From Bacteroidota bacterium (GTDB lineage Bacteria; Bacteroidota; Ignavibacteria; Ignavibacteriales; Ignavibacteriaceae), in NCBI GenBank assembly GCA_021777835.1, contig JAJYDC010000004.1, positions 62,001 through 126,000 of the forward strand: a stretch of DNA of 64,000 nucleotides, written 5' to 3'. This document shows positions 1 through 9,324 of this stretch, in pieces (within the stretch, counting starts at the first letter, position 1; each line of letters begins with the position of its first letter). Under the pieces are notes generated by a model that was not told the DNA's origin, ran no database searches, and saw nothing but the letters and a program-made list of their open reading frames with translations. Both the position numbers and the translations under genes were made by a program.

Positions 1-1
1 T

Positions 2-283
2 GCACGAACGATAGCAGTGAATCCTGAAGTAATTTTAATGGATGAACCTGCTAGTGCACTTGATCCGCTTTCTACTACGAAAATAGAAGAGCTTATTTTT
101 GAATTGAAAAAAGATTATACAATAGTTATTGTTACTCATAATATGCAGCAAGCCGCAAGAGTAAGTGACTTCACAGCATTTTTTTATATGGGCGAGTTAA
201 TAGAATATTCAGAAACAAAAAAAATGTTTGTGGCGCCAGTTAAAAAACAAACAGAGGATTATATCACGGGAAGGTTTGGATAA
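2..283 (+). CDS. pstB: Phosphate ABC transporter ATPase PstB, C-terminal part
   Basis: This is the 3' end of an ATP-binding subunit that powers high-affinity phosphate uptake at the inner membrane; the reading frame is open to the left edge, so the listed GTG at base 17 is not the real start. The visible part begins [16 protein letters not shown], which contains the Walker B motif and the catalytic glutamate, followed by the ALDP D-loop and the H-loop in [13 protein letters not shown]. The ending, with the [10 protein letters not shown] tail, is typical of PstB. The next gene is phoU, the usual last gene of pst operons, which supports PstB over other polar-substrate ATPases. The ABC signature and Walker A lie outside the window. 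Confidence 0.93.
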   Translation, partial: ARTIAVNPEVILMDEPASALDPLSTTKIEELIFELKKDYTIVIVTHNMQQAARVSDFTAFFYMGELIEYSETKKMFVAPVKKQTEDYITGRFG

Positions 284-323
284 AATATATATAATACTCG
301 TGAACTTATAGGGGGAGTGATTC

Positions 324-381
324 TTTTAAGCGTAAGTTCAAGTTTAAGAATAAGACCAAGCCTAAGTTTAAGTTAAAGGAG
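324..381 (+). repeat. AAG-NNN hexanucleotide-periodic tract upstream of phoU
   Basis: Between pstB and phoU the triplet AAG recurs nine times at an exact 6-base spacing (first at base 328, last at 376), with variable bases between. The last unit merges into the phoU ribosome-binding site AAAGGAG. The frame that would read it as Lys-X repeats has a stop upstream and no start codon, so it is not seen as coding. Function unknown. Confidence 0.6.
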
Positions 382-391
382 ATCAGGAAAT

Positions 392-1069
392 ATGGAAAGA
401 CATTTTGAAAAAGAGCTTGAAGAATTAATAACAACCATCAACAAAATGGCGTCGATAGTTGATGATCAAGTTGAAAATAGCTTTAGAGACATGGAAGACC
501 CGGGAGTTAGGTTGTATAAAGAAATCAAGCAAAGAGATAGGGAAGTAGATGCTTACGATAATCTAATTATGGCACAATGCGAAAATTTACTTGCATTATA
601 TCAACCTGTAGCTACAGATCTCCGTTTTATATTGACTGCTATCAAGATTGACAGCCAACTCGAAAGATGCGGTGATATTGCCGTAAATATAGCACAGCGT
701 GTAAAAAAGACAGATAACTTTAGGGATATAATAGTTCAAACAGATCTCCCGGAAATGTCTAAAATTGCTCGTGAAATGGTTAAAGATGCTATTACCTCAT
801 TTATAAATCGTGATAGTGAACTAGCAAAAACTATCTGGAAGAAAGATGATATTGTTGATGATTTCAATAAGAAAATATTCAAACAGCTAGTGGAGAAAAT
901 TCAATCAAACCCTGAAATTACAGAAGCATGTGCCCATCTTATTGTTCTATCAAGGCAAATTGAACGTCTAGCAGATCATGCTACTAATATATCCGAAGAT
1001 GTTATATTCTTAGTTGAGGCAGAAATTATTGCTCATCAAAAAAAATTAAGCGGATATCAATTCCCCTAA
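392..1069 (+). CDS. phoU: Phosphate transport regulator PhoU
   Basis: A 225-residue protein of the usual PhoU length. PhoU links the Pst transporter to the PhoR/PhoB phosphate-sensing pathway and restrains the Pho response when phosphate is plentiful. The two tandem three-helix repeats are visible: the first carries YQPVATDLRFILTAIKI followed by LERCGDIAVNIA, the second SRQIERLADHATNISEDV. These E/D-rich stretches are the family's metal-binding faces. The ATG is preceded by AAAGGAGATCAGGAAAT, a plausible ribosome-binding site. It follows pstB by about 110 bases, as expected of a pst-phoU operon. Confidence 0.95.
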   Translation: MERHFEKELEELITTINKMASIVDDQVENSFRDMEDPGVRLYKEIKQRDREVDAYDNLIMAQCENLLALYQPVATDLRFILTAIKIDSQLERCGDIAVNIAQRVKKTDNFRDIIVQTDLPEMSKIAREMVKDAITSFINRDSELAKTIWKKDDIVDDFNKKIFKQLVEKIQSNPEITEACAHLIVLSRQIERLADHATNISEDVIFLVEAEIIAHQKKLSGYQFP

Positions 1070-1151
1070 ATAACTTATAATAAATTGACAGATTTTCTGT
1101 AAATCGAAAGCGGGAAGCTTAGGTAAGTCTTAACATAATTAAATCATTAAT

Positions 1152-2621
1152 TTAGTGATCATCTTTTTTAATTTTATGCAATGCGGTTTTAATTCTCTTT
1201 ATTGATTCATTCTTACCAAGAATAAATAATATATCAAATACGCCCGGACCCACACTAAGTCCCGATACTGCTAATCTAAGAGGGTGAATCAATTTTCCTT
1301 TTCCTATATTTAAAGTTTCAGCAGTTATAGTCAAAGCCTTTTCAAAATCTTCTTTTGCCGGATCCATTAAAGCTGCAAAAGCTTCGCATAATTTATTTAA
1401 CTCGTCAGGGGTTTCAGATTTCCAGTTCTTATCTATTGCAGCTTGTTCGTATGCATTAGGAGCTTCAAAGAAAAATTTACTTTTAGTAAAATATTCGTTA
1501 ATAAAAATAACTCTTTCTTTCATGACATTAATAATTTTCAATAAATAATCGTCAGAAAAGTCTTGAAAGTTTATGTTCAGTTTTTGAGCTTCCTTTTTAA
1601 GGAATTGAAGAAGTTCTAAATCTGGTTTTTGACGGAGATGTTCAGAATTAAGCCAATTTAATTTTTCTAAATCGAATACTGCGCCTGATTTATTTACTCT
1701 TTCTAATGAAAACTTTTCAACCAATTCATCCATATTATAGAATTCTTTGTCGTCTCCTGCATTCCAGCCAAGCAATGCAACGAAATTAACCAATGCGTCG
1801 GGTAAAAATCCCTTTTTGCGATAATCTTCAACCGCAACATCTCCTTGGCGTTTACTTAGTTTAGTCCTATCGGGGTTAAGGAGCAACGGCAGATGTGCAA
1901 AAATTGGTTTTTCCCATTCAAAGAAATCATAGAGTAAAACATGCTTAGGAGTAGAAGAAAGCCATTCTTCACCGCGAATTACATGGGTAATCTGCATTAA
2001 ATGGTCATCAACAACATTGGCGAGATGATACGTAGGATAGCCGTCTCCTTTTATAAGAACCTGATCATCAACATTATTACTGTTAAACTCAACCTGCCCG
2101 CGCACTATATCATTAAAAATTATCTTTTTATCAGCTTCAACATTTAACCTTATTACATGCGATAATCCTTTATGAAGATTTTCATCAATTTCATTCTTAC
2201 TCAAATGAAGGCAATGCTTGTCATATTTGGCTTGCGGAAGTTTCAGGCGTTGTTGCTCTTCTCGAAGTTTATCTAACCGCTCAGGTGTACAAAAGCAGTA
2301 ATACGCTTTACCCTTTTCAATGAGTTCATCAGCAAAAGTTTTATAATAATGGAGTCTTTGAGATTGTAAATAAGGACCGAATTTATCGCTAGAACCGGGT
2401 CCTTCGTCATATTCAAGGCCACACCATTTTAACGATTCAACGAGATTATCTATAGCTCCTTCTACAAAACGGTTTCTGTCTGTATCTTCAATTCTAAGGA
2501 TGAACTTTCCATTATTATGTTTGGCAAATAAATAATTGTATAATGCAGTTCGTAAACCGCCTACATGCAAATACCCAGTGGGGCTTGGTGCAAATCTAAC
2601 TCTAGGTTTTTCGCTGATCAT
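1152..2621 (-). CDS. gltX: Glutamyl-tRNA synthetase
   Basis: A cytoplasmic class I aminoacyl-tRNA synthetase that charges tRNA-Glu (and possibly tRNA-Gln, if the organism uses the transamidation route). The 489-residue length is normal. The protein starts MISEKPRVRFAPSPTGYLHVG, which holds the HIGH-type motif, and the KMSKS-type loop appears as DRTKLSKRQGDV near residue 255. The anticodon-binding helical domain follows to the C-terminus. A discriminating versus non-discriminating enzyme cannot be told from sequence reading alone. It converges with phoU and is followed upstream by the hybrid kinase gene about 80 bases away on the same strand. Confidence 0.97.
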   Translation of the reverse strand: MISEKPRVRFAPSPTGYLHVGGLRTALYNYLFAKHNNGKFILRIEDTDRNRFVEGAIDNLVESLKWCGLEYDEGPGSSDKFGPYLQSQRLHYYKTFADELIEKGKAYYCFCTPERLDKLREEQQRLKLPQAKYDKHCLHLSKNEIDENLHKGLSHVIRLNVEADKKIIFNDIVRGQVEFNSNNVDDQVLIKGDGYPTYHLANVVDDHLMQITHVIRGEEWLSSTPKHVLLYDFFEWEKPIFAHLPLLLNPDRTKLSKRQGDVAVEDYRKKGFLPDALVNFVALLGWNAGDDKEFYNMDELVEKFSLERVNKSGAVFDLEKLNWLNSEHLRQKPDLELLQFLKKEAQKLNINFQDFSDDYLLKIINVMKERVIFINEYFTKSKFFFEAPNAYEQAAIDKNWKSETPDELNKLCEAFAALMDPAKEDFEKALTITAETLNIGKGKLIHPLRLAVSGLSVGPGVFDILFILGKNESIKRIKTALHKIKKDDH

Positions 2622-2702
2622 AAGTAACTCGAATTGAGATTAAAAAATAACGGAATTTACAGGGCGTGATTTTTAATAAAAATAAAGCAAAGAATGAAAA
2701 GA

Positions 2703-5060
2703 TTAAACAGCATTAACTTTGTCATCAGTATAGTATTTAACTTTTTCAATAAATTCCTGACTATCGATTGGTTTAGGAATATAATCGGTTGCTCCGGCTT
2801 CTAGGCACTTTTCTCTATCGCCTTTCATAGCAAATGCAGTTAGGGCAATAATTGGCACTTCCTTATAATCTTTCATCTGTCTAATTTTCTCGGTTGCTTC
2901 AAATCCATTCATTACCGGCATTTGCATATCCATAAGTATTAGATCAAATTTTTGCTTTTGTACTGCCTCAACAGCCTCAGCTCCATTTTCAACAACTACT
3001 ATCGATTCAAAATTATTTTTCTTAAGAAGTCTAGTAACAATTATTTGAGAATGCTTATAATCCTCAACCAAAAGAATTTTAATAGAATCCTTTTTGATAG
3101 CAATTTCTTCCGGTGTCGGCGGTTCATCAAACCGGTTAATCATCTGAGTAATAGCGTCAGAAAGTTGTTCTATATTTGTACTACTTTTCTTAAGGAGGTC
3201 CGAAAACATTCCATCAATCTTTTTTATATCTTCCTGATAATTTTCTTTACCAGTATAGATTATTATAGGCAGATTCGAAAATTTAGGGTTTGATTTTATT
3301 TGTTTAATCAAATCGAATCCGCTAATCTCAGGCATATCAAGGTCTATGATTGCAAGATCAAGAGTCAATGCCTCTATCATATTTGCTACTCGAGAAGAAT
3401 GAGACTCTGCAATTGCATTAAACCCCGCTTGTTCAATTGCTTCTTTAATTAAGCTTAAGGTAGGAATATCATCGTCAACAATTAAAATATTTGAGTCTTT
3501 TTTAAGTCTATAACTCGTCAAGACTTCTATAAGAAATTTATACTGGATAGGTTTTACAAAATACTCAACAGCGCCCATTAAAAAGGCTTTTTGCTGTTCA
3601 GCTTCGACAGAGCAAACTATTACAGGTGTATTTTTAGCGTTTTTATGTTCCCTAATTCTTTTGAGTAACTCAAAACCGTTAGCATCAGGTAAAACAATGT
3701 CCATAAGCACGGCAAGGAAAACTTCTTTATCAATCATTTTTATAGCTTGCTCTGCTGAGTTAACTATAGTCGGCTCATATCCCCACTTATTAAGGTAATT
3801 GCTTAGTAGCTTTGAGGTTGCATAATCATCTTCTACGACCAAAACTTTGTTTTTCTTTCCCGGTTTAGGTAGGGCGCTTATTTGTTTCTCAATTGTTGAA
3901 ACATTTTCGGAACCAATATTAAAATTGTAGGTAGTGCCTTTGCCCAATGAACTAGTGACCTCTATTTCTCCTTTTAAAAGTTCGATATATTTCTTTGCAA
4001 GAAGGAGGCTCAAACCTGTAGTGCTTCCTATCTTTGGATTTCCGAGTTCAATAAGGGAAAACGGTTTAAAAATTTCTTTTAGTTTATTTACAGAAATACC
4101 GGAACTAGTGTCGCTGATTCTAAAGTTAATCTTGTCTGATGATCCTTCAGATACCGATATTGATATTTTCCCTTTTTCAGTTAATCTTAAAGAATAAGTT
4201 ATTATGTTAGTAAAAATAAATCGAAGTTTTTGTACGTCAAGTCTAATGAAATCGGGTAATGTCTTTTCTATGCTAACTATAAACTCGATCTTATTCTTAT
4301 TTATCTTATCATTGAATGTTTTTATAACATCATCTACAAATGATTTGATATTAGTGTTTGACAATGCAGGCTTGCAGGATCCGTTATCAATTTTAGCAAG
4401 ATCGATTAAATCATTTAGTTCTGCAAGTAAATTGAAAGCGCTCTCTTTAAGAGTTGTTACATATTCTTTTTGAGTCTGGGTCAAATTATCTTCATACAAA
4501 AGGGAAGCAAAACCCATTATACTATTGACCGGAGTTCTAAGTTCCTGGGCTATATCAGAAATAAGCTCTGCTGTAGAAGTGGATGAAGACTTATCATTAC
4601 TTATCCAAATATTTACAATACTTGAAAGAATTTCGCCAACTGCTTCTATATTTTCTTTATCAGCTAAAGTAAATGCTGATTTCTTTGCAAGTTTTAATAA
4701 AATTGCGTTCTTAAGTGATGATTTTATTATTAAGCAAGATTCATATATTACATACTCCGAAATCTGAATTTCACAATCGCTCTGAGTATTTAATGATATT
4801 GCTTTAGATTTTTCTTTAAGTAGGCTACACGACTTACACTCAAAAACAGAATTTACCGAATATGATTTTTTTACATCACTTGATTTGCCGGTTAAGATGA
4901 TCCTATTTTGTTCATCAAATTTGAATAAAGCAGCGGATTGTAATTCATACTCATCTACTAAGAATTTGCATATTTCATTCTGGAAATCATGAGGAGATTT
5001 GGCTGCAAGGTTTAGCAGGTTGCTAATTTTGTTAAGAAATTCGGTCTTAGAATTTTGCAT
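2703..5060 (-). CDS. Degenerate hybrid sensor kinase with three receiver domains
   Basis: A 785-residue cytoplasmic signalling protein with no membrane segment seen. Order: GAF-like N-terminus (about 1-155), HisKA-like helical pair (160-230), HATPase-like domain (235-385), then three receiver domains (about 403-520, 523-640, 658-780). Each receiver keeps its phospho-acceptor aspartate (D454, D573, D711). The kinase core is eroded: the H-box reads AQELRTP, with glutamine 172 where the phosphorylated histidine should be; the N-box reads NIITYSLRLT, with tyrosine at the position of the key asparagine; the G1 box is DTSSG and the G2 box STTGLSLL. It therefore probably does not autophosphorylate, and may act as a phosphate sink or scaffold. 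A receiver-cyclase gene lies divergently next to it. Confidence 0.88.
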   Translation of the reverse strand: MQNSKTEFLNKISNLLNLAAKSPHDFQNEICKFLVDEYELQSAALFKFDEQNRIILTGKSSDVKKSYSVNSVFECKSCSLLKEKSKAISLNTQSDCEIQISEYVIYESCLIIKSSLKNAILLKLAKKSAFTLADKENIEAVGEILSSIVNIWISNDKSSSTSTAELISDIAQELRTPVNSIMGFASLLYEDNLTQTQKEYVTTLKESAFNLLAELNDLIDLAKIDNGSCKPALSNTNIKSFVDDVIKTFNDKINKNKIEFIVSIEKTLPDFIRLDVQKLRFIFTNIITYSLRLTEKGKISISVSEGSSDKINFRISDTSSGISVNKLKEIFKPFSLIELGNPKIGSTTGLSLLLAKKYIELLKGEIEVTSSLGKGTTYNFNIGSENVSTIEKQISALPKPGKKNKVLVVEDDYATSKLLSNYLNKWGYEPTIVNSAEQAIKMIDKEVFLAVLMDIVLPDANGFELLKRIREHKNAKNTPVIVCSVEAEQQKAFLMGAVEYFVKPIQYKFLIEVLTSYRLKKDSNILIVDDDIPTLSLIKEAIEQAGFNAIAESHSSRVANMIEALTLDLAIIDLDMPEISGFDLIKQIKSNPKFSNLPIIIYTGKENYQEDIKKIDGMFSDLLKKSSTNIEQLSDAITQMINRFDEPPTPEEIAIKKDSIKILLVEDYKHSQIIVTRLLKKNNFESIVVVENGAEAVEAVQKQKFDLILMDMQMPVMNGFEATEKIRQMKDYKEVPIIALTAFAMKGDREKCLEAGATDYIPKPIDSQEFIEKVKYYTDDKVNAV

Positions 5061-5307
5061 TTGATTCCTAAAAATTCTTGAGTGATAACTTTTAATACTC
5101 TCAAAATTATATTATCTGTAAATATAAATATTTAGAACTGAAAATGACAACAATTCTTATTATTGAGAAAACATTAGAATTAAGGAAAATTTTCAATAAT
5201 TAGATTTATAATAATATTATTTATTTATAACTGCAAAGTAAATTGTGTCTAAAATATATAAATTTGTTGTGATATTTCTCTTAATTTATTTTGGACAAAG
5301 GGATTAA

Positions 5308-6357
5308 ATGGTAACAAAGGCAAAAATACTAATTGCTGAAGATGAAAATATTATTGCAATTGATATTAGTAGAACATTGCAGAAATTAGGATATATTGTC
5401 CTTGGCTCTTCAAGAACCGGTAAAGAAATAATAAAAAAGTCTGAAGCGCTAAAACCTGATTTGGTTTTAATGGATATCATTCTTCATGAGGAGATGACTG
5501 GAATAGAGGCAGCGGAAAGTATTATGAAAGGTCTTGATATTCCTGTCGTATATTTAACAGCACTTGCAGATGATGAAACACTTCATCACGCAAAAATTAC
5601 AGAGCCATTTGGATATGTGCTAAAGCCGTTTGACGAGAGGACCTTACATTCGGCAATCGAAATAGCCTTGTATAAACATAAAATTAGTCGTCAGCTAAAG
5701 GAGAGAACCCTAGAATTAGAAGAGGAGAGAAACAAATCAAATGAGCTTCTTCATAATATTTTCCCAGCCGAAATAGTTAAGGAATTAAGAGAAAATGGTT
5801 TTATAAAACCTCGTGAGTTTTCAAATGTCACTCTTCTTTTTACTGATTTCCAAGGTTTTACCTCAATGGCTTCTAAAATGCCGCCGCAAATTCTTGTAAA
5901 TGAACTTAATGATATTTTCAAAAGTTTTGATACAATTTTGGAAAGCCACCAACTGGAAAAATTAAAAACGATGGGTGATTCATATATGGTTGCAGGCGGT
6001 TTACCAAAAGAAAATTCAGACCATGCTAAAAGGATAATCGATGCTGCACTTGAAATGCAGTCGTTCCTTAGCAATAGGAATCTAACTTCAGAATATAAAT
6101 GGGAAATGCGTTCCGGAGCCCACTCCGGTAATGTTGTTGCAGGAGTTGTGGGGTTGAAAAAATTCACATATGATGTTTGGGGAAACACTGTTAATATTGC
6201 AAACTTAATGGAGCGCTATAGTATGCCGGGAATGCTTACTGTAACTGAAGCTACTTATAATCTTGTTAAAGAAAATTACCATTTTAAATTTAAAGAGAAA
6301 GTTGATGTTATAGGCAACGGAGAGATAAACACTTATTTTGTACTAGGAGCCAAGTAG
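5308..6357 (+). CDS. Response regulator fused to class III adenylate/guanylate cyclase
   Basis: A 349-residue soluble protein. Residues 1-120 are a receiver domain with acidic pocket EDEN, phospho-acceptor D56 (LVLMD) and conserved lysine in LKP. A short coiled coil (about 125-150) leads through HNIFPAEIVKEL, a common cyclase-transducing element, into a class III cyclase domain (about 170-349). Metal-binding aspartates are D180 (LFTDFQGFT) and D224 (MGDSYM). Base-selecting positions are K220 and D289, which suggests ATP as substrate. The transition-state arginine expected in the NxASRM segment is leucine 300 (NIANLME), so activity is uncertain. It is transcribed away from the degenerate receiver hub across about 250 bases and could be its partner. 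Confidence 0.9.
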   Translation: MVTKAKILIAEDENIIAIDISRTLQKLGYIVLGSSRTGKEIIKKSEALKPDLVLMDIILHEEMTGIEAAESIMKGLDIPVVYLTALADDETLHHAKITEPFGYVLKPFDERTLHSAIEIALYKHKISRQLKERTLELEEERNKSNELLHNIFPAEIVKELRENGFIKPREFSNVTLLFTDFQGFTSMASKMPPQILVNELNDIFKSFDTILESHQLEKLKTMGDSYMVAGGLPKENSDHAKRIIDAALEMQSFLSNRNLTSEYKWEMRSGAHSGNVVAGVVGLKKFTYDVWGNTVNIANLMERYSMPGMLTVTEATYNLVKENYHFKFKEKVDVIGNGEINTYFVLGAK

Positions 6358-6367
6358 AATTAGCTAA

Positions 6368-8383
6368 TTAGATCTTTACCTCAATCTGTAAACCAAGTCT
6401 ATTATCAAGATTTCCTTCAATAGTAGAATAACCGGTGCTAAGGCTTTTGACGTTTGGTTTTAATGTTTCTGAATATTTTAATGTAATATCTAAATAATTG
6501 GAAATATCATATTTGAATATAATATACCACCTTGAACCTTCGCCTAAATAAATGTTGCCTGAAAGGAATCCTGCCATATCATTTTCGTAATCATAAATTG
6601 CAGTATTTATGGATGCAGCACTAAAAAAAGACACGCGGGAAATTATATTTAGTTTCCCAAACATTGTATAATTAATCTCCTGGCTACTAAGAAAGCCGTC
6701 TTCGATCTTATTTGATTTCGGCTCATTGAAATTGCTATAAGTGAAAGACCCTCTTAATTGAAGTTGACTGGAAACCTTATATACAAGTTCAATTTTAGAT
6801 AAATATTTTATTCCAGTCATTATATAATACTGGCTAGCATTAGCCTCTGAATAGTCCTTCTTTTCTCTACGTATTCTGAGCTTAATTCTAATATTATTGG
6901 AGAGTTTAGAACTAATGCCGAAGAAGAATTCATCCCCTCTAGAAGGCAAGGGGTTATCGTATGATGCGTAAGGGAAGCTGAATTGATCGTAATAAAAATT
7001 TACTGTTCCCAATAATGTCCGCCATTTAAAGCCTGCATAAAAGCCGATTTCATTGTTAGTTGCCCCTGATCTTTCACCAAATCCGCTCCCGTGCAAATTG
7101 ACATAATTGTATGGATAATTCCGTATGGAAGACATAAAAATAAAGTCTCTGCTTGCAGCTATTTGTATAGTCGCAAAAGAAGAAATAGATCTACCGTTAA
7201 TTGCAGATTCTCCGGAAAGTGACATATTCTCAAAATATATGTTATAAAAAAAAGAATAGTAATCAAAATTATTTCCGGTTTTTTTATAAGTTGATGTTGG
7301 AGCAAATGGGTTTGAGAAATTTGAATGATAAAATAATATACCTCCGGTTATTGAATTATTGTAGCTATAACTTACGCTGCTCCCGAAGAGCATTTCGGAT
7401 GATTTATCGACCGCACTCAATTCAACTAAAGTTCTGTGCAATCCATCTAATGGGGTAGAAAGTATTGAACCACTAATCGAATCAATCTTAGCATCGAATT
7501 TATTTTTAGAAATAAAACCTGCAAAATTAAATCCATTAAATGAGATACTTCCTGTTATACCACGATAAAAGTTGTTTTCATTAGAGGATATATATGGTAC
7601 TGCTGTGTAGCATTTTTTTGCACCCGGAATAATTGCTTCAGAGCCTTTTGAAAATCCGTTACTCCCTCCGACTGCAATTCCGTACCCAAATTGAATTTGA
7701 TAATCTCCAATTATGAAATAATCTAATGGCTTTAAATTCTTTATATCAAAATAGAAAGAAGAAAAATCAGTGACTGAGGTTTCCCCGGCGTCCTTATCTA
7801 CAAGCGCTCCAGCTTGAAGGTTATTTCCGTATGATATTCCAAATTTATTGTAAAAATGATATGGTGAGCCTGTAAATTTATGCTCGCTGAACCCGCTCCT
7901 TGTTTGTAAATCTTCAGTCATTCTATTTTTCAAATAAAATCTTATATAATTCTTTTCCGGCAACGAAAAATATACATTCGCTTTAGTTTTATTACTTACA
8001 GAACTTTTTATTTCAACTTTGATAAATGGAAGAATTTTTTCAATTAACTCTGAAGGAATATTTTTAATGAAGAAAAGTTCAGCCTTTGAGAAAAAAGGGC
8101 CGAAAGAGTCGCGTTGCTTTATTATAGTCCGAGCGATTGATAAATCAACATAAGGGATTGCTTGAAGTTCTGCGATGCAGGCTTTATTTATATCGACTGG
8201 ATTGTTAATTAGGCTTTCAATCAAATCAATAGACGGATTTGGATCATTTTGATCGGCATTTTCCTTTACATAATCGTCAATAATATCTTCCATGTTATAA
8301 CTAACGGAATCACTTTGTCCATAAATATTAAGTGAAAACGAAAATAAAAGTAGAAATATTACCTTCAGTTTACTAACCCTCAT
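6368..8383 (-). CDS. Helix-hairpin-helix outer-membrane beta-barrel-like protein
   Basis: A 671-residue exported protein with signal peptide MRVSKLKVIFLLLFSFSLNIYGQ. Around residues 60-120 it has a ComEA-like helix-hairpin-helix pair (DINKACIAELQAIPYVD, then ARTIIKQRDSFGPF), and the remainder is rich in alternating beta strands ending in a polar-hydrophobic strand (RLGLQIEVKI), as in outer-membrane barrels. HHH-plus-barrel proteins of this build occur in the Bacteroidota/Ignavibacteriota, but I know of no assigned function; a DNA-uptake role is only a guess from the HHH motif. It lies 22 bases downstream of the PorV/PorQ-like gene, so the two are probably cotranscribed, and converges with the cyclase gene. 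Confidence 0.72.
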   Translation of the reverse strand: MRVSKLKVIFLLLFSFSLNIYGQSDSVSYNMEDIIDDYVKENADQNDPNPSIDLIESLINNPVDINKACIAELQAIPYVDLSIARTIIKQRDSFGPFFSKAELFFIKNIPSELIEKILPFIKVEIKSSVSNKTKANVYFSLPEKNYIRFYLKNRMTEDLQTRSGFSEHKFTGSPYHFYNKFGISYGNNLQAGALVDKDAGETSVTDFSSFYFDIKNLKPLDYFIIGDYQIQFGYGIAVGGSNGFSKGSEAIIPGAKKCYTAVPYISSNENNFYRGITGSISFNGFNFAGFISKNKFDAKIDSISGSILSTPLDGLHRTLVELSAVDKSSEMLFGSSVSYSYNNSITGGILFYHSNFSNPFAPTSTYKKTGNNFDYYSFFYNIYFENMSLSGESAINGRSISSFATIQIAASRDFIFMSSIRNYPYNYVNLHGSGFGERSGATNNEIGFYAGFKWRTLLGTVNFYYDQFSFPYASYDNPLPSRGDEFFFGISSKLSNNIRIKLRIRREKKDYSEANASQYYIMTGIKYLSKIELVYKVSSQLQLRGSFTYSNFNEPKSNKIEDGFLSSQEINYTMFGKLNIISRVSFFSAASINTAIYDYENDMAGFLSGNIYLGEGSRWYIIFKYDISNYLDITLKYSETLKPNVKSLSTGYSTIEGNLDNRLGLQIEVKI

Positions 8384-8405
8384 TAGTCTATAGATTTTTT
8401 AACGA

Positions 8406-9239
8406 TTATTCATATTTAAAATTTTGATTATTATTATCAAAACTTAATATAATACCAATCTGATGCGTTATCCCTAGTTCTTGATGAGTAAAGACCGCAT
8501 AATCAAACCTTAGGAAAGAATAATTAACACCAACACCCGCTGAATATTTAGAAGGCTCATTTGAAAAGCCAGTACGTATTGAAAAATATTTTACAAAATT
8601 GTACTCTATTCCGAATAATATAGAAGCATTCTGAATTATGTCTTTATTCATAGCCAGATGAATTGTTAATTTGTCAGTGACTATATAACTCAATCCCGTA
8701 TTGAGAATGATTGGGATTTGATTTGGTTCGCTTGTGAAGGAAGCACGGTTAACATTATGCAGGTAAAATCCCCAACGCAGTACATTAGTTAGAAAAGCAA
8801 TCCCGCCAATATTTATATATAAAGCTGAAGTTGAACCATAATTTCTTATTGATACGCCATGCAAATTTATTGCAGCGCCGCATAAGAATTTGTTTTGATA
8901 GTTGTATGAATAGCCAATTGACAATTTGTTCTCCTTATAGAGTTCAAAACCGTAGGTCATTCCGCCAACGGCAAATGAGCCAAACGAAAATGGTTCTTTG
9001 TAAGCAACATACCCATTTGCCATTTCGTATAACCCGAACGGAGCGGGGGAGTAATAAACACCAGCCTCACGCTTCATAAATTGTGATAAACCAGCTGGAT
9101 TATTAAACAAAGCAAAAACGTCGCCATTAGTCGAAGCGTCTGAATTGGAAAGAGAAACTTGTTTAGCCCCCGGACTTATTTGAGGAAAATTAATACTGCT
9201 GTAAAAAAGCATTATTAAAGTAATCAAGATGATGCGCAA
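8406..9239 (-). CDS. PorV/PorQ-like outer-membrane protein
   Basis: A 277-residue exported protein with an N-terminal hydrophobic signal (MRIILITLIMLFYSSINFPQ). It then shows the family pattern of a short helical plug that reads GAKQVSLSNSDASTNGD and FALFNNPAGLSQ, followed by about twelve predicted beta strands, as in FadL-like barrels of the PorV/PorQ type. PorV and PorQ are outer-membrane components of the type IX secretion system, but the family also has members outside it, so the specific role is inferred. First gene of a likely two-gene unit with the HHH barrel. It is divergent from the DUF4835 gene, with about 85 bases between the starts holding both promoters. Confidence 0.7.
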   Translation of the reverse strand: MRIILITLIMLFYSSINFPQISPGAKQVSLSNSDASTNGDVFALFNNPAGLSQFMKREAGVYYSPAPFGLYEMANGYVAYKEPFSFGSFAVGGMTYGFELYKENKLSIGYSYNYQNKFLCGAAINLHGVSIRNYGSTSALYINIGGIAFLTNVLRWGFYLHNVNRASFTSEPNQIPIILNTGLSYIVTDKLTIHLAMNKDIIQNASILFGIEYNFVKYFSIRTGFSNEPSKYSAGVGVNYSFLRFDYAVFTHQELGITHQIGIILSFDNNNQNFKYE

Positions 9240-9324
9240 TTCCCAGGTACCCCTAAATTTGTTGTTAGATTATAGTTAAATTTATATATTAAATCAATAT
9301 TTATTTTGACCTTTAGGAAAAGTG

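Noticed and set aside
2952-4767. Plus-strand ORFs opposite the hybrid kinase (2952, 3934, 4204, 4525)
   Set aside because: They lack ribosome-binding sites and family motifs, and overlap a clearly coding minus-strand gene.
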